DNA from: G963676655 sp963678305
GTDB taxonomy: Bacteria > Verrucomicrobiota > Lentisphaeria > Victivallales > Victivallaceae
Length of the DNA: 64,000 nucleotides
Direction of reading: 5' to 3'
NCBI GenBank assembly: GCA_963678305.2
Contig: CAXXVV010000017.1
Span: 620,001-684,000, forward strand
Under the pieces are notes generated by a model. It had not been told where the DNA came from. It did not search any database and saw nothing but the letters and a program-made list of their open reading frames with translations. The stretch's first letter is position 1. Each line of letters opens with the position of its first letter. This document shows positions 8,758 through 17,484 of the stretch, piece after piece. The translations under genes were made by a program, and so were the position numbers.

Positions 8758-9780
8758 ATGTGTTTAATAAAAAAACAACTATTACTTATCATATTCCTAA
8801 CGATCGCCATCACGGCCCAATCGTCCGAAGCTCAAAAGAAATACAAAATGATCCCGTTGCAGAGTCTGCAATTTTCCACGGTCAAAAAGATTTGTGAACC
8901 GATGCTGTCTTCTGACGGTAAGCTGGTATATGAACAGTCCCGCCGCTCGGTAATCGTCTATGACACGCCTGAGAAAATCGCAAAAATAGAAGATTTTATC
9001 AGGACAGCCGACCGTCCCCCGGTAAATATCAGAATTCAATTGACCCGGCAATCAACCGCCCCGGGCAGTAATTTTTATATCGGAGAAACGCCGGGGAAAA
9101 AATCCGGCTACATAAAAAAATATTCACCGAAAATAAAAATCAAAGACGGGAATGCGAATATCAAGTTCTACAGCAATGACCTGAAGAACAAGAATCACCA
9201 GAGTTTCCGGATTACGGATCAGAAAAGCATTGAAAACCGGAACATCAGCTCATTCATCATGACCGCCAGCGGCCACCCGGCGTCACTCTGGGTCGGCACC
9301 AGCAGGGTTGATCCGGGCTGGCTCCGCGCCGTAAGGCACAACCCGAAAGTGATTATTGTCACTGGTTCGGCTCCGACCGTGATAGAATCGATGCCGGACG
9401 AGCCGCAATACACCAATATCGGAGTAAGTTTGCAGGTTTTGCCGACTTACTCCGATAACGGAATGATCCACGTGCAGATATATCCGGAAATAAGTTACCT
9501 GGTCGGCGGCAAACGCAAAAATGTTAAAGTCGAGTCGTTGACCGCCAGCGTAACGGTCCGCAACGGGCAGCGTGTCAATATCGGCGGGGTAATGTCGGCA
9601 AAGAGCAGCCAATACAGCGAACTGTTTGGACGCAATTTCTTTTCCCGCAAAGAAGTTGCCGAGGTAATGAATATGTACCTGACCGCAACCGCGACGACAC
9701 CGGGCAAATCAATTCCGGGTGGCAGTTCCAATATCACAGACGATTGGATTCCCCGCGGGCGAATAATCAGAAACAGGTAA
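8758..9780 (+). CDS. Stand-alone secretin-domain (GspD-like) exported protein
   Basis: After a hydrophobic signal peptide (about residues 4-24), the first 90 residues look like an N-domain of secretins (LQFSTVKKICEPMLSSDGKLVYEQSRRSVIVYDTPEKI), the ring-building fold of type II/IV systems. The C-terminal 120 residues resemble the secretin core: GVSLQVLPTYSDNG, VQIYPEISY, VRNGQRVNIGGVM. At 340 residues it is much shorter than a normal 600-700 residue secretin, and no other secretion gene is nearby. AAAGGAG at 8743-8749 is only two bases from the ATG at 8752 but eight bases from the ATG at 8758, so I use 8758. Its 3' end overlaps the convergent GH130 gene by 14 bases. It may be a partner pore for prepilin-like proteins, but that is speculation. 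Confidence 0.7.
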   Translation: MCLIKKQLLLIIFLTIAITAQSSEAQKKYKMIPLQSLQFSTVKKICEPMLSSDGKLVYEQSRRSVIVYDTPEKIAKIEDFIRTADRPPVNIRIQLTRQSTAPGSNFYIGETPGKKSGYIKKYSPKIKIKDGNANIKFYSNDLKNKNHQSFRITDQKSIENRNISSFIMTASGHPASLWVGTSRVDPGWLRAVRHNPKVIIVTGSAPTVIESMPDEPQYTNIGVSLQVLPTYSDNGMIHVQIYPEISYLVGGKRKNVKVESLTASVTVRNGQRVNIGGVMSAKSSQYSELFGRNFFSRKEVAEVMNMYLTATATTPGKSIPGGSSNITDDWIPRGRIIRNR

Positions 9781-10927
9781 ATTTATCCAGTATTTTCCGC
9801 AGCTCGACCTCCGCCATGCCGATTTTCTGGTCGGCGGCGCCATAGCCCATGAGTAATTTTTTATCTTCGAGCAACAGGCCGGAACAGGTAAACAGACAAG
9901 GCGTGGGAAAAGCGGTTCCGAGTTCCCACGGTTCACTGGCATACATCAAGCGTTCTGAACAGCGTTCGTCAATGACTAATCCTTTGACAGTATCTGTTTT
10001 GAGAATCATAAATGACTGGGTATATCCGGTAACGGCATCTTGTTTGCCGTGGTACGGCAGGAGCCATCTATCCGTGGCGACCTTAATTGGCGGCCAGCTT
10101 ACCCCGATACGATCGCTCTCCCAGTCAAAAAACGGAGTTGCCAGAACCTGATGATTTGCCTTTTCTGTCGGCAAATCAGCAATCGAATCGGCATAAGCAA
10201 TAAAAATCGAAGGCTTGTCCAGTTCCCGGCCAACTTCATATTCCCGGGGATCGGCAGGGCGATGCAGGCACGCCACCTGTTTTTTGCCGTTGACCTCGAT
10301 TCTTTCCGGAAACAGGAAGGCATCCCGGTTATCCCCCTTTTCAGGATCACTAACCGGACCGACATACTCAAAGGCGGCACGGTAATAACCTTCAGATAAA
10401 GCGTCCAGATTAACCTTGTACAACAGTGATACGGTACAGTTTTCCCTGACCGCGCGACTCATTTCAAATTCCGGCGACAAAGCCCACTCCGGCATGCATT
10501 GCGCCGGATCGTCCTTTTCCCAATACGGACCGGGCGGAAAAACCCGGCAGGCAACAGTCAGATAGAGCTGTTTCTCAAAATAAAACAACCGCGGATCTTC
10601 AATACACCCGTTGGCATAATTGACCCGATCATTTCTAATCACCTCTTTACGGAGATACTTTACCTCGGGAGCTAAAGCGGGACGGGAAAAATCACAATTC
10701 CAGTTTTCTCCAAAATCGTGGCTGACCGCATAGCCAAGACATATCGGATACGGCAGCGGCCGCCCCGGCAACTGCTTATCGGGACACGGCCCGGTAGCCC
10801 GGAAAAGCATGTGAATGACATTATCCCAGACCGGGTCCTGGATCATTGCCGGGTTAAGTACCATTTTCGAGGCCCAATAACAACCGGGTTGAGGTTCCAG
10901 AACCAGATGTTTCCGACAATCCAACAT
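9767..10927 (-). CDS. GH130-like beta-mannoside phosphorylase or hydrolase
   Basis: The 386-residue protein has the repeated strand pattern of a five-bladed beta-propeller and the family-typical GCIEDPRLF motif (Glu110, Asp111, Arg113), where the Asp corresponds to the catalytic acid of GH130. Further blades include DAFLFPERIEV, RIGVSWPPIKV and ASEPWELGT. GH130 enzymes phosphorolyse or hydrolyse beta-mannosides, often from N-glycans or mannan. There is no signal peptide. It is the last gene of the LacI-controlled minus-strand operon, eight bases downstream of the prepilin-like gene. Together with two GH99-like enzymes (a family acting on alpha-mannans) this points to mannose-containing glycans as the substrate of the operon. 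Phosphorylase versus hydrolase cannot be decided by eye. Confidence 0.8.
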   Translation of the reverse strand: MLDCRKHLVLEPQPGCYWASKMVLNPAMIQDPVWDNVIHMLFRATGPCPDKQLPGRPLPYPICLGYAVSHDFGENWNCDFSRPALAPEVKYLRKEVIRNDRVNYANGCIEDPRLFYFEKQLYLTVACRVFPPGPYWEKDDPAQCMPEWALSPEFEMSRAVRENCTVSLLYKVNLDALSEGYYRAAFEYVGPVSDPEKGDNRDAFLFPERIEVNGKKQVACLHRPADPREYEVGRELDKPSIFIAYADSIADLPTEKANHQVLATPFFDWESDRIGVSWPPIKVATDRWLLPYHGKQDAVTGYTQSFMILKTDTVKGLVIDERCSERLMYASEPWELGTAFPTPCLFTCSGLLLEDKKLLMGYGAADQKIGMAEVELRKILDKFTCF

Positions 10928-10935
10928 AAATCAGC

Positions 10936-11688
10936 TTATTCTCCCCACCCCCAGGTCCAGGGGTTGCCATGGAACCAGTTATTATCTTTGCCTATGGCAT
11001 TGAGTCTGATTCCGCTTACAGAATCGACATGTCCGTCAGAAAGCAGGACATTACTCTGGCGATAGCCGCCGTTATCATGCATCACCAGGCTCTGTGAGCC
11101 TGAATTGTCCGCGGTCGCATATGCATAATGTTCAAAAGCGGTGTAAGTTCCCGTTTCACCGGAGGGACTGTATACTCCTGAATATTCGGAGTCAGCCGAG
11201 CCGGCACGTTCAGCGGTCAAAATCAAACCGGAAGGATTTACCGCGTCACTCCAGCCATTTCGGCACAACTGACTTAGTTTCCAACCATAATGAACCGGAT
11301 TGCCGCTGGAATAAGTTCCAAAAGGATAATACTTGGTTCCCCAGCCGGCAGGAGCGGCATTACAGGCATAAGAAAGTTTATGATAGCCGTCCTTGCGCAC
11401 ATAGTTATCTGAAGGACAAGCAAAAATCTTGTAGTTGTTGCCGGCATAAGAAAATATTATGTTGGCCCAAATATTTTCATAACTGTACATTGACGGTGGT
11501 AAGTAGCCGTCAAAATCCCCGGCATACTGCATCAAAGACAAGCCCAGCTGCTTCTGGTTATTCGTACAGGCAATCGATTTGGCCCGGTCACGCGCTTTGT
11601 TCAAGGCAGGCAACAGCATGGCGGCGAGAATAGCGATGATCGCGATCACCACCAGGAGTTCAATGAGGGTGAATTTCAGTTTTCTCAT
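10936..11688 (-). CDS. Prepilin-like protein with H-X9-DG C-terminal domain
   Basis: The N-terminus is a type IV prepilin-like signal: a short basic leader, then FTLIELLVVIAIIAILA and AMLLPALNKARDRA, with the conserved Glu at position +5 of the mature chain. The residue before the cleaved Phe is Lys, not the usual Gly. The 250-residue protein then has a globular domain with several Tyr/Gly-rich strands and cysteine pairs and ends with the MHDNGG...VLLSDGHVDS pattern of the H-X9-DG processing-associated domain. Such proteins are very numerous in Lentisphaerota and Planctomycetota; their role is not established. It lies between a GH99-like and the GH130 gene of the same operon (gap of 16 bases upstream), so it is probably a surface protein used with this substrate. 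AGGA precedes the ATG. Confidence 0.82.
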   Translation of the reverse strand: MRKLKFTLIELLVVIAIIAILAAMLLPALNKARDRAKSIACTNNQKQLGLSLMQYAGDFDGYLPPSMYSYENIWANIIFSYAGNNYKIFACPSDNYVRKDGYHKLSYACNAAPAGWGTKYYPFGTYSSGNPVHYGWKLSQLCRNGWSDAVNPSGLILTAERAGSADSEYSGVYSPSGETGTYTAFEHYAYATADNSGSQSLVMHDNGGYRQSNVLLSDGHVDSVSGIRLNAIGKDNNWFHGNPWTWGWGE

Positions 11689-11704
11689 GGCTTATTTCCT
11701 TTCT

Positions 11705-13396
11705 TTATTTCAAAATAAATTTAATCTTTGAATCCGCGTTGCCTTCCAGCCATATTTTGAGCGAGGACTCAACCGTTCCCGGCTTGAGTTTCCCGGCCAA
11801 TCCAGGCATATTTATATTAATAACCTCAGGGGCCGAACCTTTTTTCAGATCCATGCTGCCAAGGAATTTACCCTTTGAGTCAAACATCATTAATTGCACA
11901 GTGTATGCGGAATTCGGCGAAACTGCTATCACCTGCAAACTTAAAGTCTCGTTTACACGATGCCGGTTCAATTCTTCAACCGCGCCATAATTTTTTCCGC
12001 TCAGAATATAATTATTGTCAACTCCCGGTTTCAAGAAACCGTCGCTTTTCCAGCGGATCGAATTTTGCGATTTACTCTTCGTTTCCACAGGTACAACCGC
12101 CTTAACAGCTGCTTTCTGACTATAAGGTTTGAATTCGTTATTATAGCTAATATAAGGAGGAATTGCAATTTTATTTTCATCGGCTAGTTTGTTCAACAGT
12201 TTCGCAGCCGCGGCATATTCGTCGTTCGCCAATAATTTTCTTGCTTCGGCGATGCCTGGATCGTCTTTTTTCAGACTTTTCGCCAGAAAAAACCATTGAT
12301 ACGGCAATAGCGTGTTGATTTTATTGAACTGTTTATTATTGCGTTTGGCGCTCCACTCACCAAGGCGGTTAAGGTAGAGATTGCCAAATTGAACTGTCGG
12401 CTCCACCATTGTGCCTTCGGCAAAATCGTTCCAGGTCACCACCTGAATTATCTTACAGCCGGAATCATCGAAATCTGTCAGATAGCGATCAAAGTTTTCC
12501 AACCCGAGATAGGCCTCAAAACGCGGCTTGGAGTTCCACCCCCAGGTTCCGCGATCATCAAATCCCGGACAAACACTGCCGATATAGAAATCATATTTAC
12601 CCTGCTTAACCAGTGCGTCGCCGGTCTTATAATACCATTTAGTATAGGCCCTATCCCCCTGCCAGGCAAAACGGGCCTTGATATTTTTATATTCCGGCTT
12701 GAAATTCTGCAGTACAATCCGGGGCGAAGTACCGGATGACGATAAAATCCGGTCCCATTCCGCGGCATTAAAAAGTTTCTTGCCATGTTCCCAGTCGCCC
12801 CAGCCGCCAAAGACCAGCACCACCGGACGCCCGTTTCGCTGCCAGTATCCCGGACGCTTAAAATACTTCTTCATATATGAAAAATCTTTCACCGCCTTGG
12901 CGACCGCCTGATTCCGCGTGGTGACTTTATTCCAGGGCGGAAAACAGGTTTTCTCTTCATAGCAGACCGCTACTTGCATGTTTAATTCTTCACTGCGATC
13001 AAGCAGTCTTTGGAAAGCCCGGTCACTGTTCGATTCCGGCATATACCAGTCAATAATCATTGTACTGATGCCGGCCGCTTTAGCGGTCAGCAGATGATAA
13101 TCCATTACCAACGGATCGCCGGAGTCGTAAATCCCGATACGCGGATAAAATCTGGAATATATATCGCGAGTCTTGCTGTTATACGATTTCAAAGGATTGT
13201 GATTGGCTTTATTTCCGGCCCACTTCCAGTGCGCGATTTCAATTTTACTGTTTTGACCTTCCCGATATTTGAACCAGGTCATGTAATGGCATATCACCTT
13301 TACCCCGGTCCCGGTTTCGGCATACAATAAGCCGCCGCCAGACACCAGTCCAAGCAAAGTCATTACAGCCATACGGCGGATTTTATATGTTCTCAT
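11705..13396 (-). CDS. Secreted GH99/GH71-like glycoside hydrolase
   Basis: The 563-residue protein starts with a signal peptide (MAVMTLLGLVSGGGLLYA) and then a barrel of the GH99/GH71 type: VICHYMTWFKYR, GISTMIIDWYMPES, GRPVVLVFGGWGDW, and near the end of the domain VTWNDFAEGTMVEPT, which resembles the acidic catalytic strand of GH99 (an EW-EGT-IEP pattern) where endo-alpha-mannanases have their key glutamates. A C-terminal beta-sandwich of about 120 residues may bind carbohydrate. I chose the ATG at 13396 because AGGAG lies seven bases upstream and this ATG overlaps the TGA of the preceding gene (ATGA), so translation is probably coupled. The longer frame from 13444 has no binding site. The substrate is probably an alpha-mannan, inferred from family and from the GH130 neighbour. 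Confidence 0.72.
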   Translation of the reverse strand: MRTYKIRRMAVMTLLGLVSGGGLLYAETGTGVKVICHYMTWFKYREGQNSKIEIAHWKWAGNKANHNPLKSYNSKTRDIYSRFYPRIGIYDSGDPLVMDYHLLTAKAAGISTMIIDWYMPESNSDRAFQRLLDRSEELNMQVAVCYEEKTCFPPWNKVTTRNQAVAKAVKDFSYMKKYFKRPGYWQRNGRPVVLVFGGWGDWEHGKKLFNAAEWDRILSSSGTSPRIVLQNFKPEYKNIKARFAWQGDRAYTKWYYKTGDALVKQGKYDFYIGSVCPGFDDRGTWGWNSKPRFEAYLGLENFDRYLTDFDDSGCKIIQVVTWNDFAEGTMVEPTVQFGNLYLNRLGEWSAKRNNKQFNKINTLLPYQWFFLAKSLKKDDPGIAEARKLLANDEYAAAAKLLNKLADENKIAIPPYISYNNEFKPYSQKAAVKAVVPVETKSKSQNSIRWKSDGFLKPGVDNNYILSGKNYGAVEELNRHRVNETLSLQVIAVSPNSAYTVQLMMFDSKGKFLGSMDLKKGSAPEVININMPGLAGKLKPGTVESSLKIWLEGNADSKIKFILK

Positions 13397-14508
13397 ACCG
13401 TCACTCCTGCGTTTTTTTGAATAGCGTCGACGTATTTTCGACATATTCTCAAATTCTTGTATCCACTTTCCATATCCGGTTCGACCGCACTCGCTTCGGC
13501 CCAGTCGTTCCAGGTTACCACCTGAACTATCGGCATCGGCGGTAGCTTGTATAAAGATTCACGCTGAATCGAAATATACTCGGCCACCGCCCGCCAGGTC
13601 AATTCAAGGGTGTTGCCCCGGGTCGTATTGCGACAGATAATCCGCGGTCTGAGATTATGCGGATCCATGCCGTCATCCCACGCCCAGCGCACCAGAGTAT
13701 CATCAAAACCGGGCCAGACACCGCCTATAATATAATCAATTGAAGTAACATTTGCAGCGCAATCGCGATAAAAATTCTCAATATGTTTAACCCCTGCCCC
13801 GTCACAATGCAACCATAGCCCACTGTCATCAGTACGGTCAGGCCCAACCCAGCAGTATGCAGACCTTACGTTCTGACGGTCCGCATGAGGCCATATAACG
13901 TCGGCGCCATGATCAAAAACCTTATCGGCGGCGGTTGCGTACTGCTCATAATTATCATTGTAGGCAAAAATCATCAACACCGGTTTTTCCCCGTTCCTGA
14001 CCCACGCGTCAGTCAGCCAGACATCCCGCAAATAACTAAAATCCTCCTCAATCGACACCGGTATTTTTCCCTCAGTAGGACTCTGCGCTTTGGAGTCAAA
14101 GGAAATGATGTACAGAAAAGGCTTGTCCGGATGCGCCTCATTATATGCTTTGATCTCCTCAAACAGACTGAGGCCGAACATGTTTTCAACCGAATTTTTG
14201 CCGTTGATATTTATGATAAAACCGTTTAATCCGTAAGAGACGGCATCATGTATCTGCTGCCTGATAATAACCGGGTCGCGGGAATCGTATTCACCGTACA
14301 TCGGCTGGTAAAGATGAGTGCGGCTGTATTCGCTGCGACTGTTCCGCCAATGCCTCCAGGGTTCAAGCTCCGGCTGAATTATGTCAGACGCATACTGTTC
14401 CGGCACCGAAAAGCCTTTCGGATCATCACAAGTAAACCACGGTACGAAATGTCCCATGATCAAAGGATCAGGCATTTCATCTCGATAAACCGGAGCGTTC
14501 AGTTTCAT
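13393..14508 (-). CDS. Cytoplasmic GH99/GH71-like glycoside hydrolase
   Basis: The 371-residue protein is a single-domain relative of the next gene: MGHFVPWFTCDD at the first strand, DPVIIRQQIHDAVSYGLNGF, GEKPVLMIFAYNDN, and VTWNDWAEASAVEPD at the position of the catalytic strand. It lacks a signal peptide, so this pair may represent an exported and an intracellular step on the same glycan. The ATG at 14508 has GAGGT six bases upstream; the earlier ATG at 14526 has none. It is the first gene of the operon and lies 34 bases downstream of a palindromic LacI-type operator (14542-14557). The stop codon overlaps the following start in an ATGA. Enzyme class is moderately supported; activity is not proven. 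Confidence 0.68.
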   Translation of the reverse strand: MKLNAPVYRDEMPDPLIMGHFVPWFTCDDPKGFSVPEQYASDIIQPELEPWRHWRNSRSEYSRTHLYQPMYGEYDSRDPVIIRQQIHDAVSYGLNGFIININGKNSVENMFGLSLFEEIKAYNEAHPDKPFLYIISFDSKAQSPTEGKIPVSIEEDFSYLRDVWLTDAWVRNGEKPVLMIFAYNDNYEQYATAADKVFDHGADVIWPHADRQNVRSAYCWVGPDRTDDSGLWLHCDGAGVKHIENFYRDCAANVTSIDYIIGGVWPGFDDTLVRWAWDDGMDPHNLRPRIICRNTTRGNTLELTWRAVAEYISIQRESLYKLPPMPIVQVVTWNDWAEASAVEPDMESGYKNLRICRKYVDAIQKNAGVTV

Positions 14509-14541
14509 AATTCTACCTCTCTTCATTTTGATTTACTTTTT

Positions 14542-14557
14542 GATTACTCGTGTCACC
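14542..14557. promoter_or_regulatory. LacI-type operator in front of the GH99-like operon
   Basis: GATTACTCGTGTCACC differs at two bases from the palindrome at 15615-15630 upstream of the lacI-type gene itself. The central CG and half-site GGTGAC/GTAATC fit LacI/GalR-family operators. It lies between the probable -10 region and the start of the operon. Confidence 0.72.
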
Positions 14558-14583
14558 AAATAATCAAAAAAAACACGTATCGT

Positions 14584-15597
14584 TTATGTTTCTCTAATTA
14601 TCAATTCAGTATCGAGTCGGACTGTCCGTGTACCGGTGGTTCCGGCATCGACGTCGCTGAGGAGCATCCTGACTGCTTCCGCCCCCAGGTCGAATTTAGG
14701 GACCCTGACTGTTGACAGCGCCGGCTGCACTGTCTCATCCCATGCAATATCATCAAATCCGATAATGCGCAAATCCTTAAGCAATTTACTATCAAAGTCT
14801 TTCACCGCGTTTAAACAACCGATAGCAATATGGTCGCCAGTAGCGAAAAAGGCGTCGGGACACTTTCCTTTTTTGAGCAGGCCGGTGACTGTATTATAAG
14901 AACTATCAATATCCGGCCGGGTTGAAACAATATCCAGTTCCCTGCCGGCTTTTTCCATCGCATCTGTATAACCGCCCGGACGCTCGACATACGCCGGGTG
15001 CTGAAATTCCTCCAAATCCCCGTTCAAGCAACAAATTCGTTCGCATCCCTGTTCAAGCAGATAATTCACGGCCATCTTAGCACCGCGCCGGTTATCGGGC
15101 AGGATTGAGTTGCAGGGGGCATCATCAAACAGATAATCAATCAGAATAAACGGGATTCTCGCCTGTTTAAGTTTCCTGATGATCTCAATTCCAATGTCGC
15201 CGTAAAGAATAACCCCGTCTACAAAACGGCCGGACAGCATTCTGGTCGCGGAATTACTGAGCTCCTGGCCCTGGAACTTCTTCAGCAGAGCGAACATCAG
15301 GCTGTAGTCATTTTTTTCCAGTTCCTGCTCCAGACCGGTAAATACTTCATGGGTAAACGGATCAGAAAAAAAATCCATGATCGATGATTTATAGATAAAA
15401 CCAATGTTACAGGTTTTCCCGGTAACCAGAGCCCGGGCCGAGGCATCAGGGATATAGTTATATTTCCTTGCAACCTGCATAACCCGCTTGCGGACGCTCT
15501 CGCTGATCCGGGCCGAAGGCGTGTTATTTATCACATAGGAAACCGTTGTGGTTGAGACTCCGGCTTTTTCAGCTATGAATTTTCGGTTGACTTTCAT
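14584..15597 (-). CDS. LacI/GalR-family transcriptional repressor
   Basis: The 337-residue protein starts with a LacI-type helix-turn-helix (IAEKAGVSTTTVSYVINN at about 8-25, then the hinge helix region) and continues with a periplasmic-binding-protein-like sugar sensor domain (IGFIYKSS at the first strand, VDGVILYGDI, GCLNAVKDFDS, RIIGFDDIAWDETVQP, TVRVPKFDLG). It is 75 bases upstream of the GH99-like operon on the same strand. Its own promoter is a perfect TTGACA-17-TATAAT overlapped by a 16-bp palindrome that is repeated before the operon, which indicates autoregulation plus operon repression. The inducer is probably a mannose-containing oligosaccharide or breakdown product, by inference from the enzymes. 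Confidence 0.92.
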   Translation of the reverse strand: MKVNRKFIAEKAGVSTTTVSYVINNTPSARISESVRKRVMQVARKYNYIPDASARALVTGKTCNIGFIYKSSIMDFFSDPFTHEVFTGLEQELEKNDYSLMFALLKKFQGQELSNSATRMLSGRFVDGVILYGDIGIEIIRKLKQARIPFILIDYLFDDAPCNSILPDNRRGAKMAVNYLLEQGCERICCLNGDLEEFQHPAYVERPGGYTDAMEKAGRELDIVSTRPDIDSSYNTVTGLLKKGKCPDAFFATGDHIAIGCLNAVKDFDSKLLKDLRIIGFDDIAWDETVQPALSTVRVPKFDLGAEAVRMLLSDVDAGTTGTRTVRLDTELIIRET

Positions 15598-15614
15598 TTC
15601 TTTGATTACCTTTT

Positions 15615-15630
15615 GGTTACTCGCGTCACC
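15615..15630. promoter_or_regulatory. Autoregulatory LacI-type operator
   Basis: GGTTACTCGCGTCACC is a near-perfect palindrome centred on CG and sits directly downstream of the -10 box (15634-15639), covering the expected transcription start of the repressor gene. The paired copy is at 14542-14557. Confidence 0.78.
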
Positions 15631-15633
15631 AAT

Positions 15634-15662
15634 ATTATACGTTATTATCTTTCGCTTGTCAA
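15634..15662 (-). promoter_or_regulatory. Consensus sigma-70 promoter of the lacI-type gene
   Basis: On the minus strand TTGACA (15662-15657) and TATAAT (15639-15634) are both perfect matches to consensus, separated by exactly 17 bp. Such a strong promoter makes sense for a gene held down by its own operator. Confidence 0.85.
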
Positions 15663-15720
15663 CAGCTAATCAAAAAAAATATGAATAATATCAACTTTAT
15701 GCACAAAAAAATTATCAATA

Positions 15721-17484
15721 TCAAGGAAGTTTTCGGAGTCGCCAACATTCAGGGAGAGTAGCAACCGGGAAAGAACGTTTAGTGAAAAAAGTATAAAACA
15801 CACTTATCGGGGCAAGAATCAACATCAGCGGAAACGAAAGCCATGACTTCCGGCTCATATAGATCGGAACCGCCCATTTGCTTATATAGTCACCGGCATT
15901 ATCGAGTACCGTAAAAGTCGCAGCGTCTTCATTGCTGTTGCGATAAACCACCTTCAGCCCACGGTCATCGCGGGAAACCGCTATGACAAAGCTTTCGGGG
16001 TATGACTTGATCCCGACAATAGCTTTGAATTCTTTGCTTCCAACTGGCTCAATACCCGCTTCGTCCGATATCCAATCCAACTGTTGAAGCAAAATTTTGT
16101 CAAGCACCGTCTCAAATTCGCTGGAGCTCAACGGCCCGAAAGAACACGGAGCACAGAAAAACTTTACATCATCAGAACAGCCGTCAACACTTCCGTTAAA
16201 GTCCATCGCGTTGAAGAACCATTGCCCGGGGTCAGCCGCCGCCGCTTCCGGGAGCACAAGAAATGTCAGGTTATGACTATCTTTTTCAGTCCGTGACTCC
16301 AGCAGCAGTTTTGCATTCTCAGCATCAAGCACCAAGACCTCTTTAGATGTTTTCGTAAAAACGATACTTCGCCCCTTAAGGCTTCTGGCGTAAGGAGATA
16401 TATAGTCTTCCTTTCCAAATATAGCCAACGGGCAACCGGCGAATTTATCCGAAGCTGACTGATACACTGAAGTCAGCAACGCTCCGATACCGGAACAATT
16501 GATCACACATCTATCGGAAATAATATTCAATTGAAACACATAAAGCCGCCGATTGCCGTCCAGCTTCTTTGCCATTTCCATGCATACCAGCGAAAAGACA
16601 ACCAGAAAAAACGGCAGGGAAATATAGAGTGTATCCATTGAATCATCCGGGCGGATTTTGGATTCCAGGCAAGTATCATGCTTCCCTTCCGGGTCGTAAA
16701 CGATCCGCAGTTTTGAGCCAATCGGATTTTGGCCGGCAAAATCATATTCACCGTGATGCGTAAATTCAGCCGGTTTGCCGTTCCGGTCAGTATATCGAAT
16801 CTTCACACCAGGAAAATTTATATTATCCTCATAGGCAAAAATGGTCCCGTCAACCGTGACCGCCCTTTTCCGGTAACTTTTATCCTCAAGACTCGAGTAG
16901 ATTGAACGAAAAACAAAGAAGTACCCATAGAAGGCAAGTATTCCGAATACCGCGATAAAAGCCACTGTGCGTTCCTGTCGACTAGTTGTCCGGTTAAGCT
17001 CATGCCGCGCGGCCTCCATTGCCGGCAAACGCCTTGGCTTGCTGAGGTCGTGTTCCCCTAAAGGTCTATAAACGTCGGCCACTTCTTTGAGAAAATCATA
17101 AAACCCCTTCAATTGGTAACTGACGGTTACTGCCTCAACATTTTCCATATAAAGGAGCAGTCCGCCACTGTCGGCTTCCGGCAGCAATTCAAAATCAATA
17201 ACCGCGGTCCATCGGATCAACCGGGTTTTGAACAGACCGCGGATTATCAAGCCGTCCTTATTGACCGCATAGGCGGTAAAGAATAAACGTCCCCCCATAA
17301 CGATCTGTCCAACCCCGGCTACCGCCAGGAAAATCATAAAATAAAACAAAAATGAACTGTTATGCTTCTCTGATAATGTGAAGAGCGCAAACAGGACAAG
17401 AAAACATCCAACTCCGAAAACCGGCAAACTCTTTCTCAACATATACCGGTAATATCTGATATTTTCTTCCTTCTTATTCAGCAT
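15721..17484 (-). CDS. Multidomain membrane protein, third of three tandem paralogs (DUF3592-like)
   Basis: The 587-residue protein has two N-terminal transmembrane helices, then a PH-like strand pattern (YAVNKDGLIIRG, IRWTAVIDFELLP, GGLLLYMEN), a third helix near residue 180, a DUF3592-like extracytoplasmic segment (VTVDGTIFAYED, VKIRYTDRNGKPAEFTHHGEY, LRIVYDPEG), a fourth helix, and a large soluble C-terminal domain that ends with one or two helices. The soluble part shares FLVLPEAAAADPGQWFFN and SYPESFVIAVSRD with both upstream paralogs. The ATG at 17484 has AAGG and overlaps the preceding stop by 11 bases; the longer frame would use a TTG without support. Function unknown; a membrane sensor or envelope-stress role is possible. 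Confidence 0.7.
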   Translation of the reverse strand: MLNKKEENIRYYRYMLRKSLPVFGVGCFLVLFALFTLSEKHNSSFLFYFMIFLAVAGVGQIVMGGRLFFTAYAVNKDGLIIRGLFKTRLIRWTAVIDFELLPEADSGGLLLYMENVEAVTVSYQLKGFYDFLKEVADVYRPLGEHDLSKPRRLPAMEAARHELNRTTSRQERTVAFIAVFGILAFYGYFFVFRSIYSSLEDKSYRKRAVTVDGTIFAYEDNINFPGVKIRYTDRNGKPAEFTHHGEYDFAGQNPIGSKLRIVYDPEGKHDTCLESKIRPDDSMDTLYISLPFFLVVFSLVCMEMAKKLDGNRRLYVFQLNIISDRCVINCSGIGALLTSVYQSASDKFAGCPLAIFGKEDYISPYARSLKGRSIVFTKTSKEVLVLDAENAKLLLESRTEKDSHNLTFLVLPEAAAADPGQWFFNAMDFNGSVDGCSDDVKFFCAPCSFGPLSSSEFETVLDKILLQQLDWISDEAGIEPVGSKEFKAIVGIKSYPESFVIAVSRDDRGLKVVYRNSNEDAATFTVLDNAGDYISKWAVPIYMSRKSWLSFPLMLILAPISVFYTFFTKRSFPVATLPECWRLRKLP

